A stretch of 64,000 nucleotides of DNA. It comes from Eledone cirrhosa. Lineage: Eukaryota; Mollusca; Cephalopoda; Octopoda; Eledonidae. A model generated the notes under the pieces. That model did not search any database. It worked only from the letters and a program-made list of their open reading frames with translations, and was not told where the DNA came from. Below are positions 54,601 through 64,000 of the stretch, piece after piece; position 1 is the stretch's first letter; the number at the start of each line of letters is the position of its first letter. Position numbers and translations under genes: made by a program. Where the stretch lies: NCBI GenBank assembly GCA_964016885.1, contig OZ024748.1, positions 37,481,047 through 37,545,046 on the forward strand, written 5' to 3'.

Positions 54601-55060
54601 TGTCAGTGTCAGTGTTAACTACCTCTAGATCTAGTATGACAATGTTAGTGTCAGTGTTAACTACCTCTAGATCTAGTGTGACAATGTTAGTGTCAGTGTT
54701 AACTACCTCTAGATATAGTATGACAATGTCAGTGTCAGTGTTAACTACCTCTAGATCTAGTATGACAATGTCAGTGTCAGTGTTAACTACCACAAGATCT
54801 AGTGTGACAATGTTAGTGTCAGTGTTAACTACCTCTAGATATAGTATGACAATGTCAGTGTCAGTGTTAACTACCTCTAGATCTAGTATGACAATGTTAG
54901 TGTCAGTGTTAACTACCTCTAGATCTAGTGTGAAAATGTTAGTGTCAGTGTTATCTACCTCTAGATATAGTATGACAATGTCAGTGTCAGTGTTAACTAC
55001 CTCTAGATCTAGTATGACAATGTCAGTGTCAGTGTTAACTACCTCTAGATCTAGTGTGAC
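51640..55060. repeat. Nested 1,680-bp duplication (second long unit)
   Basis: TACATCTAG at 51937 and 53617 and TTCGTG near 52,291 and 53,971 repeat the 1,680-bp spacing seen at 45.8 kb. The third long unit has a single copy (58405), so the nested duplication was lost there or never acquired. Confidence 0.85.
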
Positions 55061-58000
55061 AATATTAGTGTCAGTGGTAACTACCTCTAGATCTAGTATG
55101 ACAATGTTATTGTCAGTGTTAACTACCACTAGATCTAGTATGACAATGTTAGTGTCAGTGTTAACTACCTCTAGATCTAGTATGACAATGTCAGTGTCAA
55201 TGTTAACTACCTCTAGATCTAGTATGACAATTTTACTGTCAGTGTTAACTACCTCTAGATCTAGTATGACAATGTCAGTGTCAGGTTTAACTACCACTAG
55301 ATCTAGTATGACAATTTTTCTGTCAGTGTTAACTACCTCTAGATCTAGTTTGACAATGTTAGTGTCAGTGTTAACTACCACTAGATCTAGTATGACAATG
55401 TTAGTGTCAGTGTTAACTACCTCAAGATCTAGTGTGACAAAGTTAGTGTCAGTGTTAACAACCTCAAGATCTAGTATGACAATGTTAGTGTCAGTGTTAA
55501 CTACCTCTAGATCTAGTATGACAATGTCAGTGTCAGTGTTAACTACCTCTCGATCTAGTATGACAATGTTAGTGTCAGTGTTATCTACCTCTAGATCTTG
55601 TATGACAATGTCAGTGTCAGTGTTAACTACCTCTAGATCTAGTGAGACGATGTTAGTGTCAGTGTTAACTACCTGTAGATCTAGAATGACAATGTCAGTG
55701 TTAGGGTTAACTACCTCTAGATCTACTATGACAATGTTAGTGTCAGTGTTAACTACCACTAGATATAGTGTGACAATGTTAGTGTCAGTGTTAACTACCA
55801 CTAGATCTAGTATGACAATGTCAGTGTCAGTGTTAACTACCTCTAGATCTAGTGTGACAATGTTAGTGTCAGTGTTAACTACCACTAGATCTATTATGAC
55901 AATGTCAGTGTCAGTGTTAACTACCTCTAGATCTAGTATGACAATGTTAGTGTCAGTGTTAACTACCTCTAGATCTAGTGTGACAATGTCAGTGTCAGTG
56001 TTAACTACCTCAAGATCTAGTGTGACAATGTTAGTGTCAGTGTTAACTACCTCTAGATCTAGTGTGACAATGTTAGTGTCAGTGTTAACTACCTCTAGAT
56101 CTAGTATGACAATGTTAGTGTCATTGTTAACTACCTCTAGATCTAGTGTGACAATGTTAGTGTCAGTGTTAACTACCTCTAGATCTAGTATGACAATGTC
56201 AGTGTCAGTGTTAACTACCTCTAGATCTAGTATGACAATGTCAGTGTCAGTGTTAACTACCTCTAGATCTAGTATGACAATGTTAGTGTCAGTGTTAACT
56301 ACCTCTAGATCTAGTGTGACAATGTTAATGTCAGTGTTAACTACCTCTAGATCTAGTATGACAATGTTAGTGTCAATGTTAACTACCACTAGATCTAGTA
56401 TGACAATGTTAGTGTCAGTGTTAACTACCTCTAGATCTAATATGGCAATGTTAGTGTCAGTGTTAACTACCTCTAGATCTAGTATGACAATGTTAGTGTC
56501 AGTGTTAACTACCTCTAGATCTAGTATGACAATGTCAGTGTCAGTGTTAACTACCACTAGATCTAGTGTGACAATGTCAGTGTCAGGTTTAACTACCTCA
56601 AGATCTAGTGTGACAATGTTAGTGTCAGTGTTAACTACCTCTAGATCTAGTATGACAATGTCAGTGTCAGTGTTAACTACCACTAGATCTAGTGTGACAA
56701 TGTCAGTGTCAGGTTTAACTACCTCAAGATCTAGTGTGACAATGTTAGTGTCAGTGTTAACTACCTCTAGATCTAGTATGACAATGTTAGTGTCAGTGTT
56801 AACTACCACTAGATCTAGTATGACAATGTTAGTGTCAGTGTTAACTACCTCTAGATCTAGTATGACAATGTCAGTGTCAGTGTTAACTACCACTAGATCT
56901 AGTGTGACAATGTCAGTGTCAGGTTTAACTACCTCAAGATCTAGTGTGACAATGTTAGTGTCAGTGTTAACTACCTCTAGATCTAGTATGACAATGTCAG
57001 TGTCAGTGTTAACTACCACTAGATCTAGTATGACAATGTCAGTGTCAGTGTTAACTACCTCTAGATCTAGTATGACAATGTTAGTGTCAGTGTTAACTAC
57101 CTCTAGATCTAGTGTGACAATGTTAGTGTCAGTGTTAACTACCTGTAGATATAGTATGACAATGTCAGTGTCAGTGTTAACTACCTCTAGATCTAGTATG
57201 ACAATGTCAGTGTCAGTGTTAACTACCACAAGATCTAGTGTGACAATGTTAGTGTCAGTGTTAACTACCTCTAGATATAGTATGACAATGTCAGTGTCAG
57301 TGTTAACTACCTCTAGATCTAGTATGACAATGTTAGTGTCAGTGTTAACTACCTCTAGATCTAGTGTGACAATGTCAGTGTCAGTGTTAACTACCACTAG
57401 ATCTAGTGTGACAATGTCAGTGTCAGGTTTAACTACCTCAAGATCCAGTGTGACAATGTTAGTGACAGTGTTAACTACCTCTAGATCTAGTATGACAATG
57501 TTAGTGTCAGTGTTAACTACCACTAGATCTAGTATGACAATGTTAGTGTCAGTGTTAACTACCTCTAGATCTAGTATGACAATGTTAGTGTCATTGTTAA
57601 CTATCTCTAGATCTAGTGTGACAATATCAGTGTCAGGGTTAACTACCTCAAGATCTAGTGTGACAAAGTTAGTGTCAGTGTTAACAACCTCAAGATCTAG
57701 TATGACAATGTTAGTGTCAGTGTTAACTACCTCTAGATCTAGTATGACAATGTCAGTGTCAGGGTTAACTACCTCAAGATCTAGTATGACAATGTCAGTG
57801 TCAGTGTTAACTACCTCTAGATCTAGTGAGACGATGTTAGTGTCAGTGTTAACTACCTGTAGATCTAGTATGACAATGTCAGTGTCAGGGTTAACTACCT
57901 CTAGATCTACTATGACAATGTTAGTGTTAGTGTTAACTACCACTAGATCTAGTGTGACAATGTTAGTGTCAGTGTTAACTACCTCTAGATCTAGTGTGAC

Positions 58001-60059
58001 AATGTTAGTGTCAGTGTTAACTACCACTAGATCTAGTATGACAATGTCAGTGTCAGTGTTAACTACCTCTAGATCTACTATGACAATGTTAGTGTCAGTG
58101 TTAACTACCACTAGATCTAGTGTGACAATGTCAGTGTCAGTGTTAACTACCTCAAGATCTAGTGTGACAATGTTAGTGTCAGTGTTAACTACCTCTAGAT
58201 CTAGTGTGACAATGTTAGTGTCAGTGTTAACTACCACTAGATCTAGTATGACAATGTCACTGTCAGTGTTAACTACCTCTAGATCTAGTATGACAATGTT
58301 AGTGTCAGTGTTAACTACCACTAGATCTAGTGTGACAATGTCAGTGTCAGTGTTAACTACCTCAAGATCTAGTATGACAATGTCAGTGTCAGTGTTACCT
58401 ACCTCTACATCTAGTGTGACAATGTTAGTGTCAGTGTTAACTACCTCTAGATCTAGTGTGACAATGTCAGTGTCAGTGTTATCTACCTCAAGATCTAGTA
58501 TGACAATGTCAGTGTCAGTGTTACCTACCTCTAGATCTAGTGTGACAATGTTAGTGTCAGTGTTAACTACCTCTAGATCTAGTGTGACAATGTTAGTGTC
58601 AGTGTTAACTACCTCTAGATATAGTATGACAATGTCAGTGTCAGTGTTAACTACCTCTAGATCTAGTATGACAATGTTAGTGTCAGTGTTAACTACCTCT
58701 AGATATAGTATGACAATGTCAGTGTCACTGTTAACTACCTCTAGATCTAGTATGACAATGTTCGTGTCAGTGTTAACTACCTCTAGATATAGTATGACAA
58801 TGTCAGTGTCAGTGTTAACTACCACTAGATCTAGTGTGACAATGTCAGTGTCAGTGTTAACTACCTCAAGATCTAGTGTGACAATGTTAGTGTCAGTGTT
58901 AACTACCTCTAGATCTAGTATGACAATGTTAGTGTCAGTGTTAACTACCACTAGATCTAGTATGACAATGTCAGTGTCAGTGTTAACTACCTCAAGATCT
59001 AGTGTGACAATGTTAGTGTCAGTGTTAACTACCACTAGATCTAGTATGACAATGTCAGTGTCAGTGTTAACTACCTCTAGATCTAGTATGATAATGTTAG
59101 TGTCAGTGTTAACTACCTCTAGATCTAGTGTGACAATGTCAGTGTCAGTGTTAACTACCTCAAGATCTAGTGTGACAATGTTAGTGTCAGTGTTAACTAC
59201 CTCTAGATCTAGTGTGACAATGTTAGTGTCAGTGTTAACTACCTCTAGATATAGTATGACAATGTCAGTGTCAGTGTTAACTACCTCTAGATATAGTATG
59301 ACAATGTCAGTGTCAGTGTTAACTACCACAAGATCTAGTGTGACAATGTTAGTGTCAGTGTTAACTACCTCTAGATCTAGTATGACAATGTCAGTGTCAG
59401 TGTTAACTACCTCTAGATCTAGTATGACAATGTCAGTGTCAGTGTTAACTACCTCTAGATCTAGTATGACAATGTTAGTGTCAGTGTTAACTACCTCTAG
59501 ATCTAGTGTGACAATGTTAGTGTCAGTGTTAACTACCTCTAGATATAGTATGACAATGTCAGTGTCAGTGTTAACTACCTCTAGATCTAGTATGACAATG
59601 TCAGTGTCAGTGTTAACTACCACAAGATCTAGTGTGACAATGTTAGTGTCAGTGTTAACTACCTCTAGATATAGTATGACAATGTCAGTGTCAGTGTTAA
59701 CTACCTCTAGATCTAGTATGACAATGTTAGTGTCAGTGTTAACTACCTCTAGATCTAGTGTGAAAATGTTAGTGTCAGTGTTAACTACCACTAGATCTAG
59801 TATGACAATGTTAGTGTCAGTGTTAACTACCTCTAGATCTAGTATGACAATGTCAGTGTCAATGCTAACTACCTCTAGATCTAGTATGACAATTTTACTG
59901 TCAGTGTTAACTACCTCTAGATCTAGTATGACAATGTCAGTGTCAGGTTTAACTACCACTAGATCTAGTATGACAATTTTTCTGTCAGTGTTAACTACCT
60001 CTAGATCTAGTTTGACAATGTTAGTGTCAGTGTTAACTACCACTAGATCTAGTATGACA

Positions 60060-60400
60060 ATGTTAGTGTCAGTGTTAACTACCTCTAGATCTACTATGAC
60101 AATGTTAGTGTCAGAGTTAACTACCACTAGATCTAGTATGACAATGTCAGTGTCAGGGTTAACTACCTCAAGATCTAGTGTGACAATGTTAGTGTCAGTG
60201 TTAACTACCTCTAGTTATAGTATGACAATGTTAGTGTCAGCGTTAACTACCTGTAGATCTTGTATGACAATATCAGTGTCAGTGTTAACTACCTCACGAT
60301 CTAGTATGACAATGTTAGTGTCAGTGTTATCTACCTCTAGATCTAGTATGACAATGTCAGTGTCAGTGTTAACTACCTCTCGATCTAGTATGACAATGTT
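60060..60400. repeat. Displaced patch of left-end monomer type
   Basis: About eight monomers here carry a series typical of 1.6-1.9, 4.1-4.4 and 8.2-8.5 kb: TGTCAGGG, then the AGTTAT core (60215), then CTGTAGATC with AATATCAG, then GTTATCTACC. The minus frame stops at 60215-60217 as it does in those places. Extra changes (AGATCTTGT near 60,258, CAGCGTTAAC near 60,239, CTCACGATC near 60,295) show it has diverged since. On both sides the array is of the right-hand type. Confidence 0.75.
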
Positions 60401-60529
60401 AGTGTCAGTGTTATCTACCTCTAGATCTTGTATGACAATGTCAGTGTCAGTGTTAACTACCTCTAGATCTAGTGAGACGATGTTAGTGTCAGTGTTAACT
60501 ACCTGTAGATCTAGAATGACAATGTCAGT

Positions 60530-63500
60530 GTTAGGGTTAACTACCTCTAGATCTACTATGACAATGTTAGTGTCAGTGTTAACTACCACTAGATATAGTG
60601 TGACAATGTTAGTGTCAGTGTTAACTACCACTAGATCTAGTATGACAATGTCAGTGTCAGTGTTAACTACCTCTAGATCTAGTGTGACAATGTTAGTGTC
60701 AGTGTTAACTACCACTAGATCTATTATGACAATGTCAGTGTCAGTGTTAACTACCTCTAGATCTAGTATGACAATGTTAGTGTCAGTGTTAACTACCTCT
60801 AGATCTAGTGTGACAATGTCAGTGTCAGTGTTAACTACCTCAAGATCTAGTGTGACAATGTTAGTGTCAGTGTTAACTACCTCTAGATCTAGTGTGACAA
60901 TGTTAGTGTCAGTGTTAACTACCTCTAGATCTAGTATGACAATGTTAGTGTCATTGTTAACTACCTCTAGATCTAGTGTGACAATGTTAGTGTCAGTGTT
61001 AACTACCTCTAGATCTAGTATGACAATGTCAGTGTCAGTGTTAACTACCTCTAGATCTAGTATGACAATGTCAGTGTCAGTGTTAACTACCTCTAGATCT
61101 AGTATGACAATGTTAGTGTCAGTGTTAACTACCTCTAGATCTAGTGTGACAATGTTAATGTCAGTGTTAACTACCTCTAGATCTAGTATGACAATGTTAG
61201 TGTCAGTGTTAACTACCACTAGATGTAGTATGACAATGTTAGTGTCAGTGTTAACTACCTCTAGATCTAGTATGGCAATGTTAGTGTCAGTGTTAACTAC
61301 CTCTAGATCTAGTATGACAATGTTAGTGTCAGTGTTAACTACCTCTAGATCTAGTATGACAATGTCAGTGTCAGTGTTAACTACCACTAGATCTAGTGTG
61401 ACAATGTCAGTGTCAGGTTTAACTACCTCAAGATCTAGTGTGACAATGTTAGTGTCAGTGTTAACTACCTCTAGATCTAGTATGACAATGTCAGTGTCAG
61501 TGTTAACTACCACTAGATCTAGTGTGACAATGTCAGTGTCAGGTTTAACTACCTCAAGATCTAGTGTGACAATGTTAGTGTCAGTGTTAACTACCTCTAG
61601 ATCTAGTATGACAATGTTAGTGTCAGTGTTAACTACCACTAGATCTAGTATGACAATGTTAGTGTCAGTGTTAACTACCTCTAGATCTAGTATGACAATG
61701 TCAGTGTCAGTGTTAACTACCACTAGATCTAGTATGACAATGTCATAGTTAACTACCTCTAGATCTAGTATGCCAATGTCAGTGTCAGTGTTAACTACCT
61801 CTAGATCTAGTATGACAATGTTAGTGTCAGTGTTAACTACCTCTAGATCTAGTATGACAATGTCAGTGTCAGTGTTAACTACCACTAGATCTAGTGTGAC
61901 AATGTCAGTGTCAGGTTTAACTACCTCAAGATCTAGTGTGACAATGTTAGTGTCAGTGTTAACTACCTCTAGATCTAGTATGACAATGTCAGTGTCAGTG
62001 TTAACTACCACTAGATCTAGTGTGACAATGTCAGTGTCAGGTTTAACTACCTCAAGATCTAGTGTGACAATGTTAGTGTCAGTGTTAACTACCTCTAGAT
62101 CTAGTATGACAATGTTAGTGTCAGTGTTAACTACCACTAGATCTAGTATGACAATGTTAGTGTCAGTGTTAACTACCTCTAGATCTAGTATGACAATGTT
62201 AGTGTCAGTGTTAACTACCTCAAGATCTAGTGTGACAATGTTAGTGTCAGTGTTAACTACCTCTAGATCTAGTATGACAATGTCAGTGTCAGTGTTAACT
62301 ACCACTAGATCTAGTGTGACAATGTTAGTGTCAGTGTTAACTACCTCTAGATCTAGTATGACAATGTTAGTGTCATTGTTAACTACCTCTAGATCTAGTG
62401 TGACAATGTTAGTGTCAGTGTTAACTACCTCTAGGTCTAGTATGACAATGTCAGTGTCAGTGTTAACTACCTCTAGATCTAGTATGACAATGTCAGTGTC
62501 AGTGTTAACTACCTCTAGATCTAGTATGACAATGTTAGTGTCAGTGTTAACTACCTCTAGATCTAGTGTGACAATGTTAATGTCAGTGTTAACTACCTCT
62601 AGATCTAGTATGACAATGTTAGTGTCAGTGTTAACTACCACTAGATCTAGTATGACAATGTTAGTGTCAGTGTTAACTACCTCTAGATCTAGTATGGCAA
62701 TGTCAGTGTCAGTGTTAACTACCTCTAGATCTAGTATGACAATGTTAGTGTCAGTGTTAACTACCTCTAGATCTAGTATGACAATGTCAGTGTCAGTGTT
62801 AACTACCACTAGATCTAGTGTGACAATGTCAGTGTCAGGTTTAACTACCTCAAGATCTAGTGTGACAATGTTAGTGTCAGTGTTAACTACCTCTAGATCT
62901 AGTATGACAATGTCAGTGTCAGTGTTAACTACCACTAGATCTAGTGTGACAATGTCAGTGTCAGGTTTAACTACCTCAAGATCTAGTGTGACAATGTTAG
63001 TGTCAGTGTTAACTACCTCTAGATCTAGTATGACAATGTCAGTGTCATTGTTAACTATCTCTAGATCTAGTGTGACAATATCAGTGTCAGGGTTAACTAC
63101 CTCAAGATCGAGTGTGACAATGTTAGTGTCAGTGTTAACAACCTCTAGATCTAGTATGACAATGTTAGTGTCAGTGTTAACTACCTCTAGATCTAGTATG
63201 ACAATGTCAGTGTCAGGGTTAACTACCTCAAGATCTAGTATGACAATGTCAGTGTCAGTGTTAACTACCTCTAGATCTAGTGAGACGATGTTAGTGTCAG
63301 TGTTAACTACCTGTAGATCTAGTATGACAATGTCAGTGTCAGGGTTAACTACCTCTAGATCTACTATGACAATGTTAGTGTCAGTGTTAACTACCACTAG
63401 ATCTAGTGTGACAATGTTAGTGTCAGTGTTAACTACCTCTAGATCTAGTGTGACAATGTTAGTGTCAGTGTTAACTACCACTAGATCTAGTATGACAATG

Positions 63501-64000
63501 TCAGTGTCAGTGTTAACTACCTCTAGATCTAGTATGACAATGTTAGTGTCAGTGTTAACTACCACTAGATCTAGTGTTACAATGTCAGTGTCAGTGTTAA
63601 CTACCTCAAGATCTAGTGTGACAATGTTAGTGTCAGTGTTAACTACCTCTAGATCTAGTGTGACAATGTTAGTGTCAGTGTTAACTACCACTAGATCTAG
63701 TATGACAATGTCACTGTCAGTGTTAACTACCTCTAGATCTAGTATGACAATGTTAGTGTCAGTGTTAACTACCACTAGATCTAGTGTGACAATGTCAGTG
63801 TCAGTGTTATCTACCTCAAGATCTAGTATGACAATGTCAGTGTCAGTGTTACCTACCTCTAGATCTAGTGTGACAATGTTAGTGTCAGTGTTAACTACCT
63901 CTAGATCTAGTGTGACAATGTTAGTGTCAGTGTTAACTACCTCTAGATATAGTATGACAATGTCAGTGTCAGTGTTAACTACCTCTAGATCTAGTATGCC
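60530..64000. repeat. Right-end sub-array
   Basis: 42-bp monomers continue to the last base. TATGGCAATG near 61,273 and 62,695 and the TATGCC change at 61771 and 63997 are whole-monomer distances apart; the latter pair is 2,226 bp, the 53-monomer spacing seen at 38.8-43.3 kb. GTTAGGG appears only at the left edge. No boundary or unique sequence is reached. Confidence 0.8.
61740..61755 (+). other. Solitary short monomer with TAG allele
   Basis: The sequence ATGTCATAGTTAAC has the 6-bp deletion of the short class but with T at the variable base, so the plus frame stops at 61746-61748. It is the only 36-bp monomer to the right of 22.9 kb. The minus frame reads Asn-Tyr-Asp and stays open. Confidence 0.88.

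Larger units (their letters stand above)
15806..60127 (-). other. 44.3-kb minus-strand open frame, probably not a gene
   Basis: The minus strand stays open for 14,773 codons and would encode a 14-residue repeat (EVVNTDTDIVILDL with D/N, I/T, D/Y, E/V and T/P variants). The peptide would be strongly acidic with almost no Lys or Arg and an alternating hydrophobic pattern. Evidence against a gene: the only start is a GTG created by the ACCAC variant; I found no other Met codon in frame; there is no ribosome-binding site, signal peptide or non-repeat domain; it ends at a 1-bp insertion. Only GAG in the repeat can become a stop by one substitution, so length alone is weak evidence. It could in theory be part of a repetitive exon starting outside the window. 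Confidence 0.12.
43270..60530. repeat. 6.1- to 6.5-kb higher-order repeat, about three copies
   Basis: GTTAGGG occurs at 43268, 49358, 55700 and 60530 (6,090, 6,342 and 4,830 bp; 145, 151 and 115 monomers). TACATCTAG occurs at 45805, 51937 and 58405 (6,132 and 6,468 bp). The T-run marker occurs at 48973, 55315 and 59977 (6,342 and 4,662 bp), and AGTTTGAC at 49007, 55349 and 60011 with the same spacing. Each unit contains the smaller 2.2-kb type at its start and the TACATCTAG block in its middle, so it looks like a fusion of two earlier units that then spread. The last copy is shortened by about 1.5 kb. Confidence 0.9.
31158..61748 (+). other. 30.6-kb plus-strand open frame, probably not a gene
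   Basis: The plus strand stays open for 10,196 codons and would encode a Ser/Thr-rich 14-residue repeat (VLTTSRSSMTMSVS with M/V, S/L, S/T, S/Y and V/G variants), superficially mucin-like. Each monomer contributes two Met codons, so any start is arbitrary. The same reading is broken elsewhere by three frameshifts and six point stops. It shares 28,970 bp with the minus open frame, and both cannot plausibly be conserved proteins. I see no signal sequence, anchor or non-repeat domain. I regard it as a by-product of a monomer length divisible by three. Confidence 0.08.
1..64000. repeat. Satellite-like tandem array of a 42-bp monomer filling the window
   Basis: Every stretch examined is a copy of one 42-bp monomer, head to tail in one orientation; 89-130 is a consensus example. 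Landmarks in order are GTG-TTAAC (containing GTTAAC), CTACC, TCTAGATCTAG, TATGACAATG and a TCAGTG doublet. Numbering the monomer from GTG, the common two-state sites are 2 (T/G), 6 (A/T), 13 (T/A), 15 (T/A), 20 (C/A), 25 (A/G) and 35 (C/T). Copy number is about 1,527, allowing for 21 short 36-bp copies. The only other length changes I found are one 1-bp deletion and one 1-bp insertion that occurs twice. No flanking unique DNA is seen, so the array continues past both ends. Such arrays are classed as satellite or minisatellite DNA, usually heterochromatic in eukaryotes; chromosomal position and species are unknown. Confidence 0.98.

Noticed and set aside
15806..60127. Bacterial giant surface protein
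   Set aside because: Giant bacterial proteins usually have diverged repeats plus signal and anchoring domains. Here DNA-level identity is high, non-repeat domains are missing and both strands are open.
36296..60530. Telomere-like TTAGGG in GTGTTAGGGTTAAC (36296, 38816, 41042, 43268, 49358, 55700, 60530)
   Set aside because: It is one hexamer inside a 42-bp monomer, created by a C to T change beside the GGG variant, and is never tandem.
43270..60530. Long near-identical copies as pure assembly artefact
   Set aside because: Copies differ in whole-monomer gains and losses and in private variants, which argues for real copies. It cannot be excluded without read coverage.
1..64000. CRISPR array
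   Set aside because: The repeats abut directly with no variable spacers, and there are no cas genes.
1..64000. Centromere protein B box or a known centromeric monomer
   Set aside because: The CENP-B box needs CpG-containing motifs and the monomer has none; the length does not match known 170-bp class satellites. A centromeric location is possible but unsupported.
1..64000. tRNA, rRNA, transposon ends, promoters, terminators, replication origin
   Set aside because: There is no sequence outside the repeat, and any hit inside it would occur hundreds of times. The palindrome CTAGATCTAG is not followed by a T tract, so it is not a terminator.

Overview
The window is one uninterrupted tandem-repeat array. 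From base 1 to base 64,000 it consists of copies of a single 42-bp monomer (about 1,527 copies by length), in one orientation. No unique sequence is present and both ends fall inside the array, so the full array exceeds 64 kb. A representative consensus monomer is at 89-130. It carries GTTAAC, CTACC, the palindrome CTAGATCTAG, TGACAATG and a doubled TCAGTG, is about 38% GC and contains no CpG. I see no gene, RNA gene, mobile element, CRISPR array, origin or promoter. An array of this size and homogeneity, with nested higher-order repeats, is typical of eukaryotic satellite or large minisatellite DNA. The species cannot be read from the sequence.

Layout. (i) 1 to ~2.9 kb is a partial, rearranged copy of the next block. 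(ii) ~2.9-11.15 kb holds two tandem copies of a 4,134-bp higher-order unit. (iii) ~11.05-20.0 kb holds two copies of a 4,345-bp unit, each containing a nested 1,374-bp duplication. (iv) ~20.0-24.3 kb is a transition zone with a 1,584-bp duplication. (v) At ~24.3 kb monomer composition changes: the 36-bp short monomers and the TTT (Phe) variant almost disappear. (vi) ~24.3-36 kb is a mosaic with repeat distances of 27-58 monomers. (vii) ~36-43.3 kb has units of 53-60 monomers. (viii) ~43.3-60.5 kb has long units of 6.1-6.5 kb with a nested 1,680-bp duplication. (ix) ~60.06-60.40 kb is a small patch that looks like the left-end family. (x) 60.5-64 kb continues the array.

The monomer is a multiple of three and its consensus has one stop-free frame on each strand, so very long open frames appear on both strands; the longest is 44.3 kb on the minus strand. 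I interpret these as a property of the repeat and not as genes. The minus frame has only one codon per monomer that a single substitution can turn into a stop, and I found no in-frame ATG. Common variants change amino acids freely on both strands, and the frames are broken by shared stops and 1-bp indels. The noteworthy content is the evolution of the array: nested duplications, clonal mutation markers, the composition boundary and the displaced patch.
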